64,000 nt of DNA from Bradyrhizobium sp. 21. Its GTDB lineage: Bacteria > Pseudomonadota > Alphaproteobacteria > Rhizobiales > Xanthobacteraceae. The DNA is taken from contig NZ_JADPJG010000032.1 of assembly GCF_023073335.1 (NCBI RefSeq), forward strand, positions 1 through 64,000, in the 5' to 3' direction. Shown piece after piece: positions 1 to 8,933 of this stretch (the stretch's first letter is position 1; every line of letters begins with the position of its first letter). The notes beneath the pieces are model-generated. The model worked only from the letters and a program-made list of their open reading frames with translations. It did no database searches and had not been told where the DNA came from. The translations under genes and the position numbers were made by a program.

Positions 1-248
1 CAAGATCGCCCCTCTTGGTCGAGCCGGGATGGGCGACACATACGACAAATCCGAATTTCGGTAAAGGGGAATATTTTTGCGATCGATGCTTGACACCTTG
101 CCGGGTGTTTTGCCCGACGGGTGGCCGGCGGGGATATCCGCAGGACACCATCTCGCCGCCTGCGGCAATTCAGGCACGCCCCGGACATAAAGGCGCGGCA
201 ATCGTGGGGCCTATCGTCCGTCCCGCCCCTGCCTCCTCCGGAGTTCCC

Positions 249-1388
249 ATGCCTTCTGCCGACACGCCGGCGACGCGCCTTGCGACGCGGCTCGCCTTCC
301 TCGTTGCGGGCTTCGGCATGGCGTGCTGGGCACCGCTGGTGCCGTTCGCGAAGGCGCGGCTCGCCGTCGACGACGGCATCCTCGGACTGCTCCTGCTCAG
401 CCTCGGCATCGGCTCGGTGGTCGCGATGCTTCTGACCGGAATCATGAGCGCACGCCATGGCAGCAAGCCGATCATCATTGCGGGCGGGCTCGGTCTTGCC
501 ATCGTCCTGCCTCTGCTGGCCATCGCGAGTTCGCCGGCGACCCTGGCGGTGGCACTGCTCGCATTCGGCGCCGCGCTCGGCTCCATCGACGTCGCCATGA
601 ACATCCACGCGGTGGAAGTGGAGCGCGCCGCGGGACGCCCGCTGATGTCCGGCTTCCACGCGCTGTTCAGCATCGGCGGCTTTGCCGGATCCGCGCTGAT
701 GACCGCGCTGCTCTCGCTGCAGCTCGGTGCGTTCGCCTGCACGGTGATCTGCTCTGTCCTGATGCTGATCGCAATGCTGGTCACCTGGCCGCGCCTGCTT
801 CGCTCCGTGCAGGTTCAGGACGGACCGCTGTTTGTCGTGCCGCACGGCTCCGTGCTGCTGCTCGCGCTGCTCGGCGCCATCACCTTCCTCGTCGAAGGCG
901 CGATGCTCGACTGGGGCGCACTGCTCGTGATCGGTGCGGGCCTCGTCTCCAAGGCGCAAGGCGGGATCGGCTACATCGTGTTCTCGATCGCGATGACGAT
1001 GGGGCGGCTCGGCGGCGACGCGGTCGTTGCGCGGATCGGAGACCGCACGACATTGGTCTGGGGCAGCCTCATTGCCATCGCGGGCTTCGCGGTCCTGCTC
1101 ACGGCTCCCGTAGCTGCAGTCGCCATCGGCGGCTTCCTGCTGATCGGCCTCGGCGCATCGAACCTCGTGCCGGTGCTGTTCCGCCGGGCGGCGAGGCAGA
1201 CGGTGATGCCCACCGGGCTCGCCGTCGCCGCGATCACGACCGCCGGCTACGCAGGCGTCCTCGTCGGCCCCGCCGGTGTCGGCTTCGTGGCGCGCCTTGG
1301 CGGATTGCCGACGGCGTTCTGGCTCCTGGCCGCTCTGATGGGCCTCGTCACGCTGTCGGCGCGCATTGTGACTCGCGCCGATGCGTGA
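249..1388 (+). CDS. MFS transporter, YbjJ-like
   Basis: Predicted inner-membrane major facilitator of 379 aa, about the usual length for a 12-helix carrier. The protein is almost entirely alternating hydrophobic stretches rich in Gly, Ala and Leu with short charged loops, including SARHGSKP between early helices, which resembles the MFS loop 2-3 motif. An open frame extends back to position 15, but the upstream part is Arg/Pro-rich and not membrane-like, so I chose the ATG at 249 (MPSADTPATR). It converges on the Bug-type gene with a 6-bp gap. The substrate is unknown; the likeness to YbjJ-type sugar/drug MFS proteins is from general appearance only. Confidence 0.85.
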   Translation: MPSADTPATRLATRLAFLVAGFGMACWAPLVPFAKARLAVDDGILGLLLLSLGIGSVVAMLLTGIMSARHGSKPIIIAGGLGLAIVLPLLAIASSPATLAVALLAFGAALGSIDVAMNIHAVEVERAAGRPLMSGFHALFSIGGFAGSALMTALLSLQLGAFACTVICSVLMLIAMLVTWPRLLRSVQVQDGPLFVVPHGSVLLLALLGAITFLVEGAMLDWGALLVIGAGLVSKAQGGIGYIVFSIAMTMGRLGGDAVVARIGDRTTLVWGSLIAIAGFAVLLTAPVAAVAIGGFLLIGLGASNLVPVLFRRAARQTVMPTGLAVAAITTAGYAGVLVGPAGVGFVARLGGLPTAFWLLAALMGLVTLSARIVTRADA

Positions 1389-1394
1389 TGGGCC

Positions 1395-2384
1395 TCACAA
1401 ATTGCCCAGCCCGATCGATTTGATCACGGGCGCCAAGCTTGCGGTCTCCGCGTCGATAATGCGCTGGAACTTGTCGGGGCTCGAATCGATGTCCGGCTCG
1501 ATGCCTTGGGCACGATAGCTTGCCTGCAGCGCCGGATCGGCCATCGCGAGGCGTGTCGCCTGCGCGATCCGGTCGATGATCGCATCGTCGGTTTGCCTGG
1601 GTGCGAAGATACCAAACCATCCCTCATATCGGAGACCCGGCATGCCGGATTCCATGGCCGTGGGAATCTCCGGCGCACCGCTCAGCCGCCGTTCGGTGGT
1701 GACCGCCAGCAGCCTGACCTTCCCTGCCTCACCCAGTTGCTTCAACTGGTCGGACATGACGCCGATAACGAGCGAGATCTGGCCGCTCACGAGGTCATTG
1801 GTTGCCTGCGAAATACCCCGATACGGCACGTGAACCATGTCCAGCGCGCCCGCCTGCTGTTTGAAGGATTCGCCGACCAGATGATTTCCGGTGCCGATGC
1901 CGGGCGTCCCGTAAGACAGCTTTCCCGGATTGGCCTTCGCGTAGGCGATCAGGCCGCGCATGTCAGCGGCAGGCACCGAAGGATGGATCGCGAAAACCAG
2001 CGCCGTGCTGATCAGGCGATAGATGGCGCGGAAATCGCCGACGGAATAACCGGGATTTTTCGAGGTCAGCGGAATGATGACCTGCGTGCTGCCGTTTCCG
2101 AGCAGCAGCGAATAGCCGTCGGGCTCCTCGCGCGCGACCGCCGCGGTCCCGATCGCGCCGCCCGCACCCCCGATATATTCGACGAAGGTCGGCCCCAGCA
2201 GCGACGACATCCTGTTCACCCAGGGGCGCCCGATCTGGTCACCCGCTCCGCCGGCTCCATAGGGAATCACCAGTCGAATGGGGCGAGACGGATAGTCGGC
2301 GGCGTGTCCGCTGCGGGGAAGCGCGGCGAGCGCCGCTGCGCCCGATAACGCATGGACGAAGTGTCGGCGCGTGGAGGAAGCCAT
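1395..2384 (-). CDS. Bug/TctC-family tripartite tricarboxylate transporter substrate-binding protein
   Basis: Periplasmic solute receptor of 329 aa, the normal Bug size. The start at 2384 gives MASSTRRHFVHALSG followed by a hydrophobic run ending at SGHA, a cleavable signal with a twin-Arg-like start; a longer frame to 2453 lacks signal character. Family hallmarks are YPSRPIRLVIPYGAGGAGD after the signal and the GTPGIGTGNHLVGE and VPYRGISQATNDLVSG stretches. No TctA/TctB membrane partner is in the window, so it is an orphan receptor, as is common in Bradyrhizobium and Bordetella. Such proteins bind carboxylates or related small acids; the ligand is not deducible. The divergent neighbour at 2681 is a candidate regulator. 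Confidence 0.9.
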   Translation of the reverse strand: MASSTRRHFVHALSGAAALAALPRSGHAADYPSRPIRLVIPYGAGGAGDQIGRPWVNRMSSLLGPTFVEYIGGAGGAIGTAAVAREEPDGYSLLLGNGSTQVIIPLTSKNPGYSVGDFRAIYRLISTALVFAIHPSVPAADMRGLIAYAKANPGKLSYGTPGIGTGNHLVGESFKQQAGALDMVHVPYRGISQATNDLVSGQISLVIGVMSDQLKQLGEAGKVRLLAVTTERRLSGAPEIPTAMESGMPGLRYEGWFGIFAPRQTDDAIIDRIAQATRLAMADPALQASYRAQGIEPDIDSSPDKFQRIIDAETASLAPVIKSIGLGNL

Positions 2385-2680
2385 GCTGGAATTCCGGAAG
2401 TCGGCAGTCAATGTGGTGGCGGGACCGGCTCCCGGACCATGCCATCGCAGCAATCCGCCGCCACAGTCAATGCTCCATCCGGACGAGCTCCGACGTCATC
2501 GCGTTGTCACGCCGGCGCAACTCCTTCCTTTTCAAGCATTATTTCGGCGGACCGGCCGACCCAAGCCGTCCGCGCAGGGCTGTCAGCCCCACCCAGTGCT
2601 TTCGGCCAGTTTACTGTACCCCTCGTTCTGATAGACCAGAAGCGAATACCTTTTGACTCCCTTCGCGGGGGCGATGGCGC

Positions 2681-5521
2681 GTGCCAGATCGTAGCGAAAA
2701 CTCGGCCATTTCCTTTGGGCCATTTCGACTGTTTCCGAAGTCCCGGCTCTTGGAGAAAGAGGGCTCGCCGCTTCATGTCGGCGGCCGCGCGCTCGACATT
2801 CTCATCTTCCTTGCCGGACGCCCCGGTGAAGTCGTCGACAAGAGAGAGCTGGTCAAGCGTATCTGGGCCGACGTCAATGTCGACGAGGGCAGCCTGCGCT
2901 TCCACATCGCGGCGCTGCGCAAGGCGCTCGGCGATACCGGCAAATCTGCCCGTTATGTCGTCAATGTGCCCGGCCGTGGCTATTGCTTCGTCGCCTCGTT
3001 CGCTCAAGCAGCTCAGCCTGCCGCCCCACCCCCGGCCGAAATCGCGCCGCCTCGCTCCCTGCCCGCTCAGCTTACGAAGATGGTCGGACGGGAAGACATC
3101 GTCGAGAAGATATCAAACGGATTGTCGCTCCATCGCTTCGTGACCGTGGTCGGCCCTGGCGGCATCGGCAAGACCGCGGTCGCCGTCACCGTCGGGCATC
3201 GCCGTTCTCCGGATTTCGGCGGACGTGTGTTCTTCGTCGATTTCGGTCCGCTGCGGGATGCCAGCCACATCGCGACCACCACTGCTTCGGCGCTCGGATT
3301 GACCATCAGCGCGGAGGATCCGACGCCGGCCCTGCTGACATTCCTGAAGGCCGGACCGGCCCTGCTGATCTTCGACAGTTGCGAACATGTGCTGGATCAT
3401 CTGGCGCCGCTCGTCGAGCGCATCGTTCGCGAGGCGCCGCAGCTTCGTGTTCTCGCAACCAGCCGCGAGTCGTTCCGGAGCGAAGGCGAGCGGATTTTCC
3501 GGCTGTTCCCGCTGGACTGTCCGCCCGAGCGCGAGGGACTTGCCGTCGCCGAAGTCCTCGCCTACCCAGCGGCCCAACTCTTCGTGGAGCGAATTGCGCA
3601 GAGTTCGGGCCCATTCCAGCTCAGCGCGGAAGAGGCGCCCCTCGTGGCGAACATCTGCCGGCGCCTCGACGGCATCGCGCTGGCGATCGAGCTCGCAGCG
3701 GGCCGCGTCAATGCCTACGGCATCGCCGGCACGGCATCCCTGCTCGACAGCCGCTTTTCGCTGCAATGGCGGGGGCGGCGCACCGCCGTGCCGCGGCACC
3801 AGACGCTCGCCGCGGCGCTCGACTGGAGCTACGACCTTCTGCCCGCAGCGGAGAGCGCCACGCTCCGACGCCTGTCGGTCTTCGCCGGGCCTTTCGCGCC
3901 GGAAGCGGCCGCCGCGGTCGCCTCCGGCGACGGTCTCAACGCCTCGGAGACTCTCGAAGCGATCGACAGCCTCGTGACCAAATCGCTGATCTCGCCGTCG
4001 GCATCGCGGACGCTGCGCTATCGGCTGCTCGACACCACGCGGACCTACGCGCACGGAAAACTCAACGAGCTCGGCGAGACCAGGCAGTTCGCGCGGCGCC
4101 ATGCGGAGCATTTTCGCGATTTCTTCGAGCGCGCCGAGGCCGACAATTCGACGCCGCTGCCCGAATGGCTGAGCATCCATGGCGCGGAGCTGGACAATGT
4201 GCGCGCGGCGTTGGACTGGGCCTTCGGGCCCGACGGCGAGGCCAAACTCGGTATCGCGCTGACGGCGGCCGCGGTCACGCTGTGGGTGCGTCTTTCGCTG
4301 TTCGCCGAATGCCGTGAGCGCAGCAGAACCGCGCTCGCCGCGCTCGGCGACACCGCAGACGACGACCGCATCCGCATGCAGCTCCTGTCGGCGCTCGGCT
4401 GGTCGCTGATGTATGGCGAGGGCCGCGCGCGCGAGGCGCGGCCGATCCTCGAGACGACCCTCGAGCTCGCCGACAGACTCGACGACAAGGATTTCCGGCT
4501 GCGCGCGCTCTGGGGCTTGTGCATCGACCAGTTCAACAACGGACAGTTCGGCAAGGCCCGTGTGCTCGCCGATCGCTTCGCGAATGCAGCGGCGAACTCG
4601 CCCGACAGGACCGATCCCATGCTGGGCGACCGCCTGATGGCCGTCGCACTACATTATCTGGGGGACCAGAACGAGGCACGACTGCGCATCGACCGGGTGA
4701 ATGCATCGCTGCATGTGTTGGCGGAGAAGCCGAAGATCTTCCCGCTCGATCTGAGAATATCGACGCAATATTTCCGGGCGCGCATCCTGTGGCTTCAGGG
4801 CCTGGCCGATCAGGCCCAGGCCCTGACCGCGAGAAACATCGAGGAGGGCCGCGCCAACGGCCACGCGCTGACCTTCTGCAGCGTGCTGGGACAGGCCGCC
4901 TGCCCGATCAGTTTCTGGGCCGGTGATTTCGACGCCGCGGAGCGTTACGGCACCGAGCTGCTCGAGCACACCGAACGCCACGCGATCCGGCTGTGGGGCC
5001 TGTGGGCACGTGCCTTCAACGCCGCGGTCATTGCCAAGCGAGGCGACGTCGCGACGGGGCTGCCGCTTCTGCGCGACGAACTCAATCGCGCCGGCGATGC
5101 GCGCTTCCTGCCGCGCTTCCTTCCCCTGTTTGGTGAACTCGCGGCATGTTTTGGCGAGGCCGACGAGCCCGACCGCGGCCTCGACATGATCGAGGAGATA
5201 CTGGCGCGCTGCACCGACCGGCAGGAGCTCTGGTACCTGCCGGAGCTGATCCGCATCAAGGGAGAGTTGATGATGAGGAGCACGCGGCATGCGGGAGACG
5301 CAGAGGCGCGCTTCCGCGAGGCCATGGACATTGCCGTCCAGCAGGGCGCACATTTCTGGCAGCTGCGCTGCGGCAACAGCCTCGCGCGGCTGATGAGCGG
5401 GGCTGGCCGGAACGCCGAGGCGTTGGCAATTCTGGAACGCACATGGAGGCCGTTCGCCGAGGGCGCTGGCATCGCCGATATCCGCAGCGCGCGCGGTCTG
5501 ATCGAGCAGCTTCGGACCTGA
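2681..5521 (+). CDS. OmpR-type winged-helix regulator fused to STAND/NB-ARC-like ATPase and helical repeats
   Basis: Large cytoplasmic one-component regulator of 946 aa. Residues about 10-106 form an OmpR/PhoB-like winged helix (LHVGGRALDILIFLAGRPGE, then YVVNVPGRGYCFVASF). Residues about 130-400 form a P-loop ATPase with Walker A GPGGIGKT at 158-165 and a Walker-B-like LLIFDSCEH. The C-terminal half is TPR-like, as in COG3903-type regulators. There is no receiver domain, so signal input is probably through the C-terminal repeats. The start is GTG at 2681; the ATG at 2674 is out of frame. It is divergent from the Bug receptor across 296 bp that holds no other gene I can see. The target and ligand are unknown. 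Confidence 0.85.
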   Translation: MPDRSENSAISFGPFRLFPKSRLLEKEGSPLHVGGRALDILIFLAGRPGEVVDKRELVKRIWADVNVDEGSLRFHIAALRKALGDTGKSARYVVNVPGRGYCFVASFAQAAQPAAPPPAEIAPPRSLPAQLTKMVGREDIVEKISNGLSLHRFVTVVGPGGIGKTAVAVTVGHRRSPDFGGRVFFVDFGPLRDASHIATTTASALGLTISAEDPTPALLTFLKAGPALLIFDSCEHVLDHLAPLVERIVREAPQLRVLATSRESFRSEGERIFRLFPLDCPPEREGLAVAEVLAYPAAQLFVERIAQSSGPFQLSAEEAPLVANICRRLDGIALAIELAAGRVNAYGIAGTASLLDSRFSLQWRGRRTAVPRHQTLAAALDWSYDLLPAAESATLRRLSVFAGPFAPEAAAAVASGDGLNASETLEAIDSLVTKSLISPSASRTLRYRLLDTTRTYAHGKLNELGETRQFARRHAEHFRDFFERAEADNSTPLPEWLSIHGAELDNVRAALDWAFGPDGEAKLGIALTAAAVTLWVRLSLFAECRERSRTALAALGDTADDDRIRMQLLSALGWSLMYGEGRAREARPILETTLELADRLDDKDFRLRALWGLCIDQFNNGQFGKARVLADRFANAAANSPDRTDPMLGDRLMAVALHYLGDQNEARLRIDRVNASLHVLAEKPKIFPLDLRISTQYFRARILWLQGLADQAQALTARNIEEGRANGHALTFCSVLGQAACPISFWAGDFDAAERYGTELLEHTERHAIRLWGLWARAFNAAVIAKRGDVATGLPLLRDELNRAGDARFLPRFLPLFGELAACFGEADEPDRGLDMIEEILARCTDRQELWYLPELIRIKGELMMRSTRHAGDAEARFREAMDIAVQQGAHFWQLRCGNSLARLMSGAGRNAEALAILERTWRPFAEGAGIADIRSARGLIEQLRT

Positions 5522-5530
5522 CGACCAGCT

Positions 5531-6046
5531 TTAACCTCCCACAGCCGCCGCGCGCCGCGGCAGCTTCCAGTCGGGCCGGATGAAGTGGCAGGTGTAGCCG
5601 TCAGGATAACGTTCGAGATAATCCTGATGCTCCGGCTCGGCCTCCCAGAACTCGCCGGCCGGCGCGACCTCGGTCACCACCTTGCCGGGCCACAGACCGG
5701 ATGCCTGGACGTCGGCGATGGTGTCTTCGGCAATCCGTCTCTGCTCGTCGCTCGTGGTGAAGATCGCCGAGCGGTAGCTCGTGCCCAGATCGTTGCCCTG
5801 ACGGTTGAGCGTGCTCGGGTCGTGGATCTGGAAGAAGAACTCGAGCATGGTCCTGAAGCTGGTTTTGGCCGGATCGAAGATGATCTCGATCGCCTCGGCG
5901 TGGCCTTCGTGATTGCGATAGGTGGCGTTCTTCACCGCGCCGCCGGTGTAGCCGACGCGGGTGGAGATCACGCCCGCCTGCTTGCGGATCAGATCCTGCA
6001 TGCCCCAGAAACAGCCTCCAGCCAATACTGCGCGTTCCGTTGTCAT
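5531..6046 (-). CDS. msrA: Peptide-methionine (S)-S-oxide reductase MsrA
   Basis: Repairs oxidised methionine by reducing the S-sulfoxide. The protein is 171 aa, typical for single-domain MsrA. The catalytic motif GGCFWG places the nucleophilic Cys at residue 12, followed by TRVGYTGG and the family signature YRNHEGHAEAIEIIFDP. It lies downstream of osmC on the same strand, separated by a strong stem-loop at 6138-6180, so the two oxidative-stress genes may be cotranscribed with the hairpin modulating expression. No msrB is seen. The identification is secure. Confidence 0.96.
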   Translation of the reverse strand: MTTERAVLAGGCFWGMQDLIRKQAGVISTRVGYTGGAVKNATYRNHEGHAEAIEIIFDPAKTSFRTMLEFFFQIHDPSTLNRQGNDLGTSYRSAIFTTSDEQRRIAEDTIADVQASGLWPGKVVTEVAPAGEFWEAEPEHQDYLERYPDGYTCHFIRPDWKLPRRAAAVGG

Positions 6047-6137
6047 ATCATCGCTCCCAATCGGTCGGTCTGGTCGTTCTGCGTCTGTCGAATAATATGC
6101 TCTCGGCCGCCAGGCCGAAAGCCAGGCATTCCATATA

Positions 6138-6180
6138 TGTCCATCCGGCTCCTCTCGTTAGGCCAGGAACCGGATGGACA
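6138..6180. other. Long imperfect stem-loop between osmC and msrA
   Basis: Arms TGTCCATCCGG (6138-6148) and CCGGATGGACA (6170-6180) are perfect reverse complements. After one C/A mismatch the stem continues as TCCT/AGGA, giving 15 pairs with a short loop. There is no T-run on either strand, so it is not a standard rho-independent terminator. It could stabilise or process the osmC transcript, or be an intergenic palindromic repeat. Confidence 0.6.
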
Positions 6181-6197
6181 CGTCTCAAATGTCGGCT

Positions 6198-6620
6198 CTA
6201 GCCCAGCTTGGCGTCGAGCGTGATCGCGGCGTTGAGCACTTTCGACACCGGACAATTCTTCTCGGCCTCGCCGGCGATGCGCGCGAAACCAGCGTCGTCG
6301 AGATTCGGCACTTTCGCGCGCAGTGTCAGGGCCGACTTGCTGATCTTGAAGCCCTTGCCTTCGGGCTCGAGCGTGACGGCTGCTTCCGTCGAAAGCTCGT
6401 CCGGCGTGAAACCCGCCATCTGAAGGCCGAAGGCCAGCGCCATGGTGAAACAACCGGCGTGGGCCGCCGCGATCAACTCCTCGGGATTGGTGCCCTTCTC
6501 GTTCTCGAAGCGGGTCTTGAACGAATAGGGCGTCTCCGTGAGCACGCCGGACTCGCTCGAAATATGGCCAGTGCGGTCACGTCCGGTGCCCTTCCAAACG
6601 GCTTTTGCCTTGCGGATCAT
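6198..6620 (-). CDS. OsmC/Ohr-family peroxiredoxin-like protein
   Basis: Reduces organic or fatty-acid hydroperoxides with a redox Cys pair in the cytoplasm. The protein is 140 aa, typical of OsmC. Both reactive Cys motifs are present: AAAHAGCFTMALA in the long helix and EKNCPVSK near the C-terminus. The N-terminal MIRKAKAVWKGTGRDRTG resembles E. coli OsmC more than Ohr. It precedes msrA on the minus strand, which fits a small oxidative-stress group. The neighbouring heterocycle genes are not obviously linked. Confidence 0.93.
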   Translation of the reverse strand: MIRKAKAVWKGTGRDRTGHISSESGVLTETPYSFKTRFENEKGTNPEELIAAAHAGCFTMALAFGLQMAGFTPDELSTEAAVTLEPEGKGFKISKSALTLRAKVPNLDDAGFARIAGEAEKNCPVSKVLNAAITLDAKLG

Positions 6621-6928
6621 CTCAATTCTCCTTGTTGTTTTGCCACCGGCACTCTCTACCGGCGAAAGGCGACATCGGCATCACCGCTTGTCGCCTCCCC
6701 AACCGGTCGAGCGCCGCAGCGGTTCCGACAGGCCTCGTCGCGTGGTCAGAGGAGGACTTCAGAACCGCGATCCGATCGCCGCCGGGGAGCTGCGGGCCGC
6801 CCTGAATTGAGAGTATCTTCAACGAGATACTGCCATGCTGCGCGCTCGCAACTCCTAACAACTTCTAACACGCCAAGCCGCATCCGCCCCGCCATGGTGG
6901 TCGCACTTCACGGTGGATCTGGCGGGAC
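6621..6928. other. Intergenic region between osmC and an unrecognised gene
   Basis: This 308-bp divergent region carries no supportable gene. It must hold the osmC promoter (leftward) and the promoter for the 6929 gene. The only structure I see is a tandem CTAAC repeat at 6851-6870, listed separately. Confidence 0.6.
6851..6870 (+). promoter_or_regulatory. Two 10-bp-phased CTAAC direct repeats
   Basis: ACTCCTAACA is followed directly by ACTTCTAACA (9 of 10 identical), so CTAAC recurs one helical turn apart at 6855 and 6865, 60 bp before the 6929 start. The same pentamer with the same 10-bp period lies upstream of the AraC gene (7683-7707). That suggests a shared binding site, possibly for the AraC protein itself. 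Confidence 0.4.
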
Positions 6929-7636
6929 ATGGCGCTTCTTGACGATGTGATCGATGCCAGCGGCGGAATGGCCCGCTGGAACAGCTTGAACCGGTTCACG
7001 CTCCACCTCTCCGTCGGCGGAACGTTGTTCTCCAGCGCCGGACATGCCAGCGAATTCAAGGACGTGACCGCGGAAGGCTCGACCCGGACGCAATCGGTCC
7101 GCTTCACCGGCATCACCGGAGGAGAACACTCCGGCTCCTTTCAGCCTGACGCGATCACGATCGAAAGCCTGGAGGGTGAGGTCCTGCGCACCTGGAATAA
7201 CCCGAGCCTTGCATTTCCACAGACCGGCTCGCCTGCGCTCGCGGACGAGCTGCACCTCGTCTTCTTCTGCGGCGTTGCGATCTGGAATTATCTGACCAAT
7301 CCGTTCCTGCTTGCCCATCCCGACGTCGTCACGGAAGAGCTGACGCCGTGGCGTGAGAACACCGAGACCTGGCGACGGCTGCGGGCGCAGTTCCCCCCAC
7401 ACCTGATCACGCTCGCGCCCGAGCAAACCTTCTATTTCGACGAGAACGCCCTGCAACGAAGGACCGATCACGATCTCTTTGGAATGAAGGTCGCGCATTA
7501 CTCCTGGGCCCATGACAGCTTCGGCGGCATCGTGGTGCCGACGCTTCGACGGGCGCAGACGCTGCGGCCAGACGGAACGGTGGTCGCCAAGCCGGTGCTG
7601 ATGGACGTCGAAATCTTCGACGCCGTCTTCGGGTAG
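6929..7636 (+). CDS. Hypothetical protein, 235 aa
   Basis: I do not recognise this family. The protein is 235 aa, with no signal peptide or membrane segment, begins MALLDDVIDASGGMARW and is rich in beta-type segments (FTLHLSVGGTLF, ITIESLEGEVL). The fold could resemble lipid- or lipoprotein-carrier-like beta proteins, but that is only an impression. The start ATG at 6929 follows a GGCGGG stretch. It is monocistronic or leads into the araC gene 171 bp downstream on the same strand, and both are preceded by phased CTAAC repeats, which suggests co-regulation. Confidence 0.7.
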   Translation: MALLDDVIDASGGMARWNSLNRFTLHLSVGGTLFSSAGHASEFKDVTAEGSTRTQSVRFTGITGGEHSGSFQPDAITIESLEGEVLRTWNNPSLAFPQTGSPALADELHLVFFCGVAIWNYLTNPFLLAHPDVVTEELTPWRENTETWRRLRAQFPPHLITLAPEQTFYFDENALQRRTDHDLFGMKVAHYSWAHDSFGGIVVPTLRRAQTLRPDGTVVAKPVLMDVEIFDAVFG

Positions 7637-7682
7637 CCGCAACGCGCGCGAGCGCTCGCAGCGTTCAACAGTCCCACAAAAA

Positions 7683-7707
7683 CTAACAGATCCTAATCAC
7701 CACTAAC
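7683..7707 (+). promoter_or_regulatory. Three 10-bp-phased CTAAC/CTAAT repeats upstream of araC-type gene
   Basis: CTAAC (7683-7687), CTAAT (7693-7697) and CTAAC (7703-7707) recur exactly every 10 bp, ending 100 bp before the AraC-type start. Phased direct repeats are the usual form of AraC/XylS binding sites, so autoregulation is plausible. It matches the pair at 6855/6865. Confidence 0.45.
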
Positions 7708-7807
7708 GGGCGTCCTGGCCAGCTCACGCCTATCCTCCGAACATCGAAAGCGTGGGTTTGCGTGTTTGCCGGTCGCAAGCAGCGGCAAAGCCGGGAGAGG
7801 ATGAGCC

Positions 7808-8788
7808 ATGTTGACCAATTTGCAGGCGGCGCATGCCTGGATCGATTTTCCGGGCGGTGCGCGGGACCGCGAGATCCCCCGAGCAACACAGGCAATCGCC
7901 CGGGAGAGCCAATGGCGTCAGTTCGATCCCGGCCCGCAGGCGACCGAGGACGTCGCGATCTCGCGATGGGAAGAGGCGCGGAGCACGTCGTCGCACCAAG
8001 CGACGACGCCCGAGGATCGCTATTTCGTCGGCATCGCCCTGAAGACCACGCGCGCCAAACTGACCCGGGACCGCCAGGTGGTTTTCGACGGCGTCATGCC
8101 TGCGGGCACGCTGTATCTCACCGCGCCGTCGAAGCCGCTCGGCGTGCAATTCCAGGCGCCCTGCGCTTTCCTGCACTTTCACATCTCCGCGGATCATTTT
8201 CCGGCACAATTTTCCGCGACCGACGGACTGAATGACCTCGTCCTGTTGCGCGACCCGCTCGCGGCCGAGCTTGCCAAGACGCTGATCGAACATGGCGACG
8301 CCGCGGACCATCAGTTCGCGCGCTGCATCGGCCAGACCCTTGCGATGCATCTCGCGCGCCTGGAATTGCCGCGGGCCAGGGTGAATGCCTTGCCGAAATG
8401 GCGGCTGCGGCGCGTCGAGCAATATATCGCCGATCATTTCCACCGCGGTGTCAGCCTGTCCGAGCTCGCCAATGTCGCCGGCCTGTCCAGAATGCACTTC
8501 GCGGCGCAGTTCCGCGCCGCCACCGGTTACCGTCCCCGCGAATATCTGCTCAATCACCGGGTCGAGCATGCCAAGACGCTGCTGGCGACCACCGAGCGGC
8601 CGCTGGCGGAGATCGCGCTTGCCGTCGGCTTCAGCACGCAGGCGCATTTTTCGACCGTCTTCAAGCGCATCAGCGATCAATCTCCCGCGCGCTGGCGCCT
8701 CGCCAACAAGGGCGACCGGCGCGAGATGCAAGCGCTGCCGACGCGCCGTCGTTCTCCGGAGAGCGACTGGATCAGCGCAGCCGCGTGA
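7808..8788 (+). CDS. AraC-family transcriptional regulator
   Basis: DNA-binding regulator of 326 aa. Residues about 1-190 are an unclassified sensor domain. Residues about 200-305 carry the paired AraC helix-turn-helix: VSLSELANVAGLSRMHFAAQ is the first helix pair and LAEIALAVGFSTQAHFSTVF the second, including the conserved GFSTQAHFSTVFK segment. The ATG at 7808 follows GAGAGGATGAG, a good ribosome site. A terminator follows at 8834-8870. The target is unknown, but phased CTAAC repeats stand before this gene and before the unknown gene at 6929. Confidence 0.92.
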   Translation: MLTNLQAAHAWIDFPGGARDREIPRATQAIARESQWRQFDPGPQATEDVAISRWEEARSTSSHQATTPEDRYFVGIALKTTRAKLTRDRQVVFDGVMPAGTLYLTAPSKPLGVQFQAPCAFLHFHISADHFPAQFSATDGLNDLVLLRDPLAAELAKTLIEHGDAADHQFARCIGQTLAMHLARLELPRARVNALPKWRLRRVEQYIADHFHRGVSLSELANVAGLSRMHFAAQFRAATGYRPREYLLNHRVEHAKTLLATTERPLAEIALAVGFSTQAHFSTVFKRISDQSPARWRLANKGDRREMQALPTRRRSPESDWISAAA

Positions 8789-8833
8789 CGCATCGACTCG
8801 CGCCCTCCTCCTCCCGGGCCCGCGAGCCACTCA

Positions 8834-8870
8834 GGGCCGTCCCTGCTCCCAAACAGGGCGGCCCCTTTTT
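8834..8870 (+). terminator. Rho-independent terminator after the AraC gene
   Basis: GGGCCGTCCCTG pairs with CAGGGCGGCCC (one bulged base) around an 8-base loop and is followed by CCTTTTT, a GC stem plus T-run, 46 bp past the araC stop. It also separates this gene from the convergent molybdoenzyme. Confidence 0.8.
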
Positions 8871-8933
8871 CTTCATGGACGCGCGATGAGTGGCGGCCGC
8901 TCGGGCAAGCGACTCCGGATTGCGCGGCGCTCC

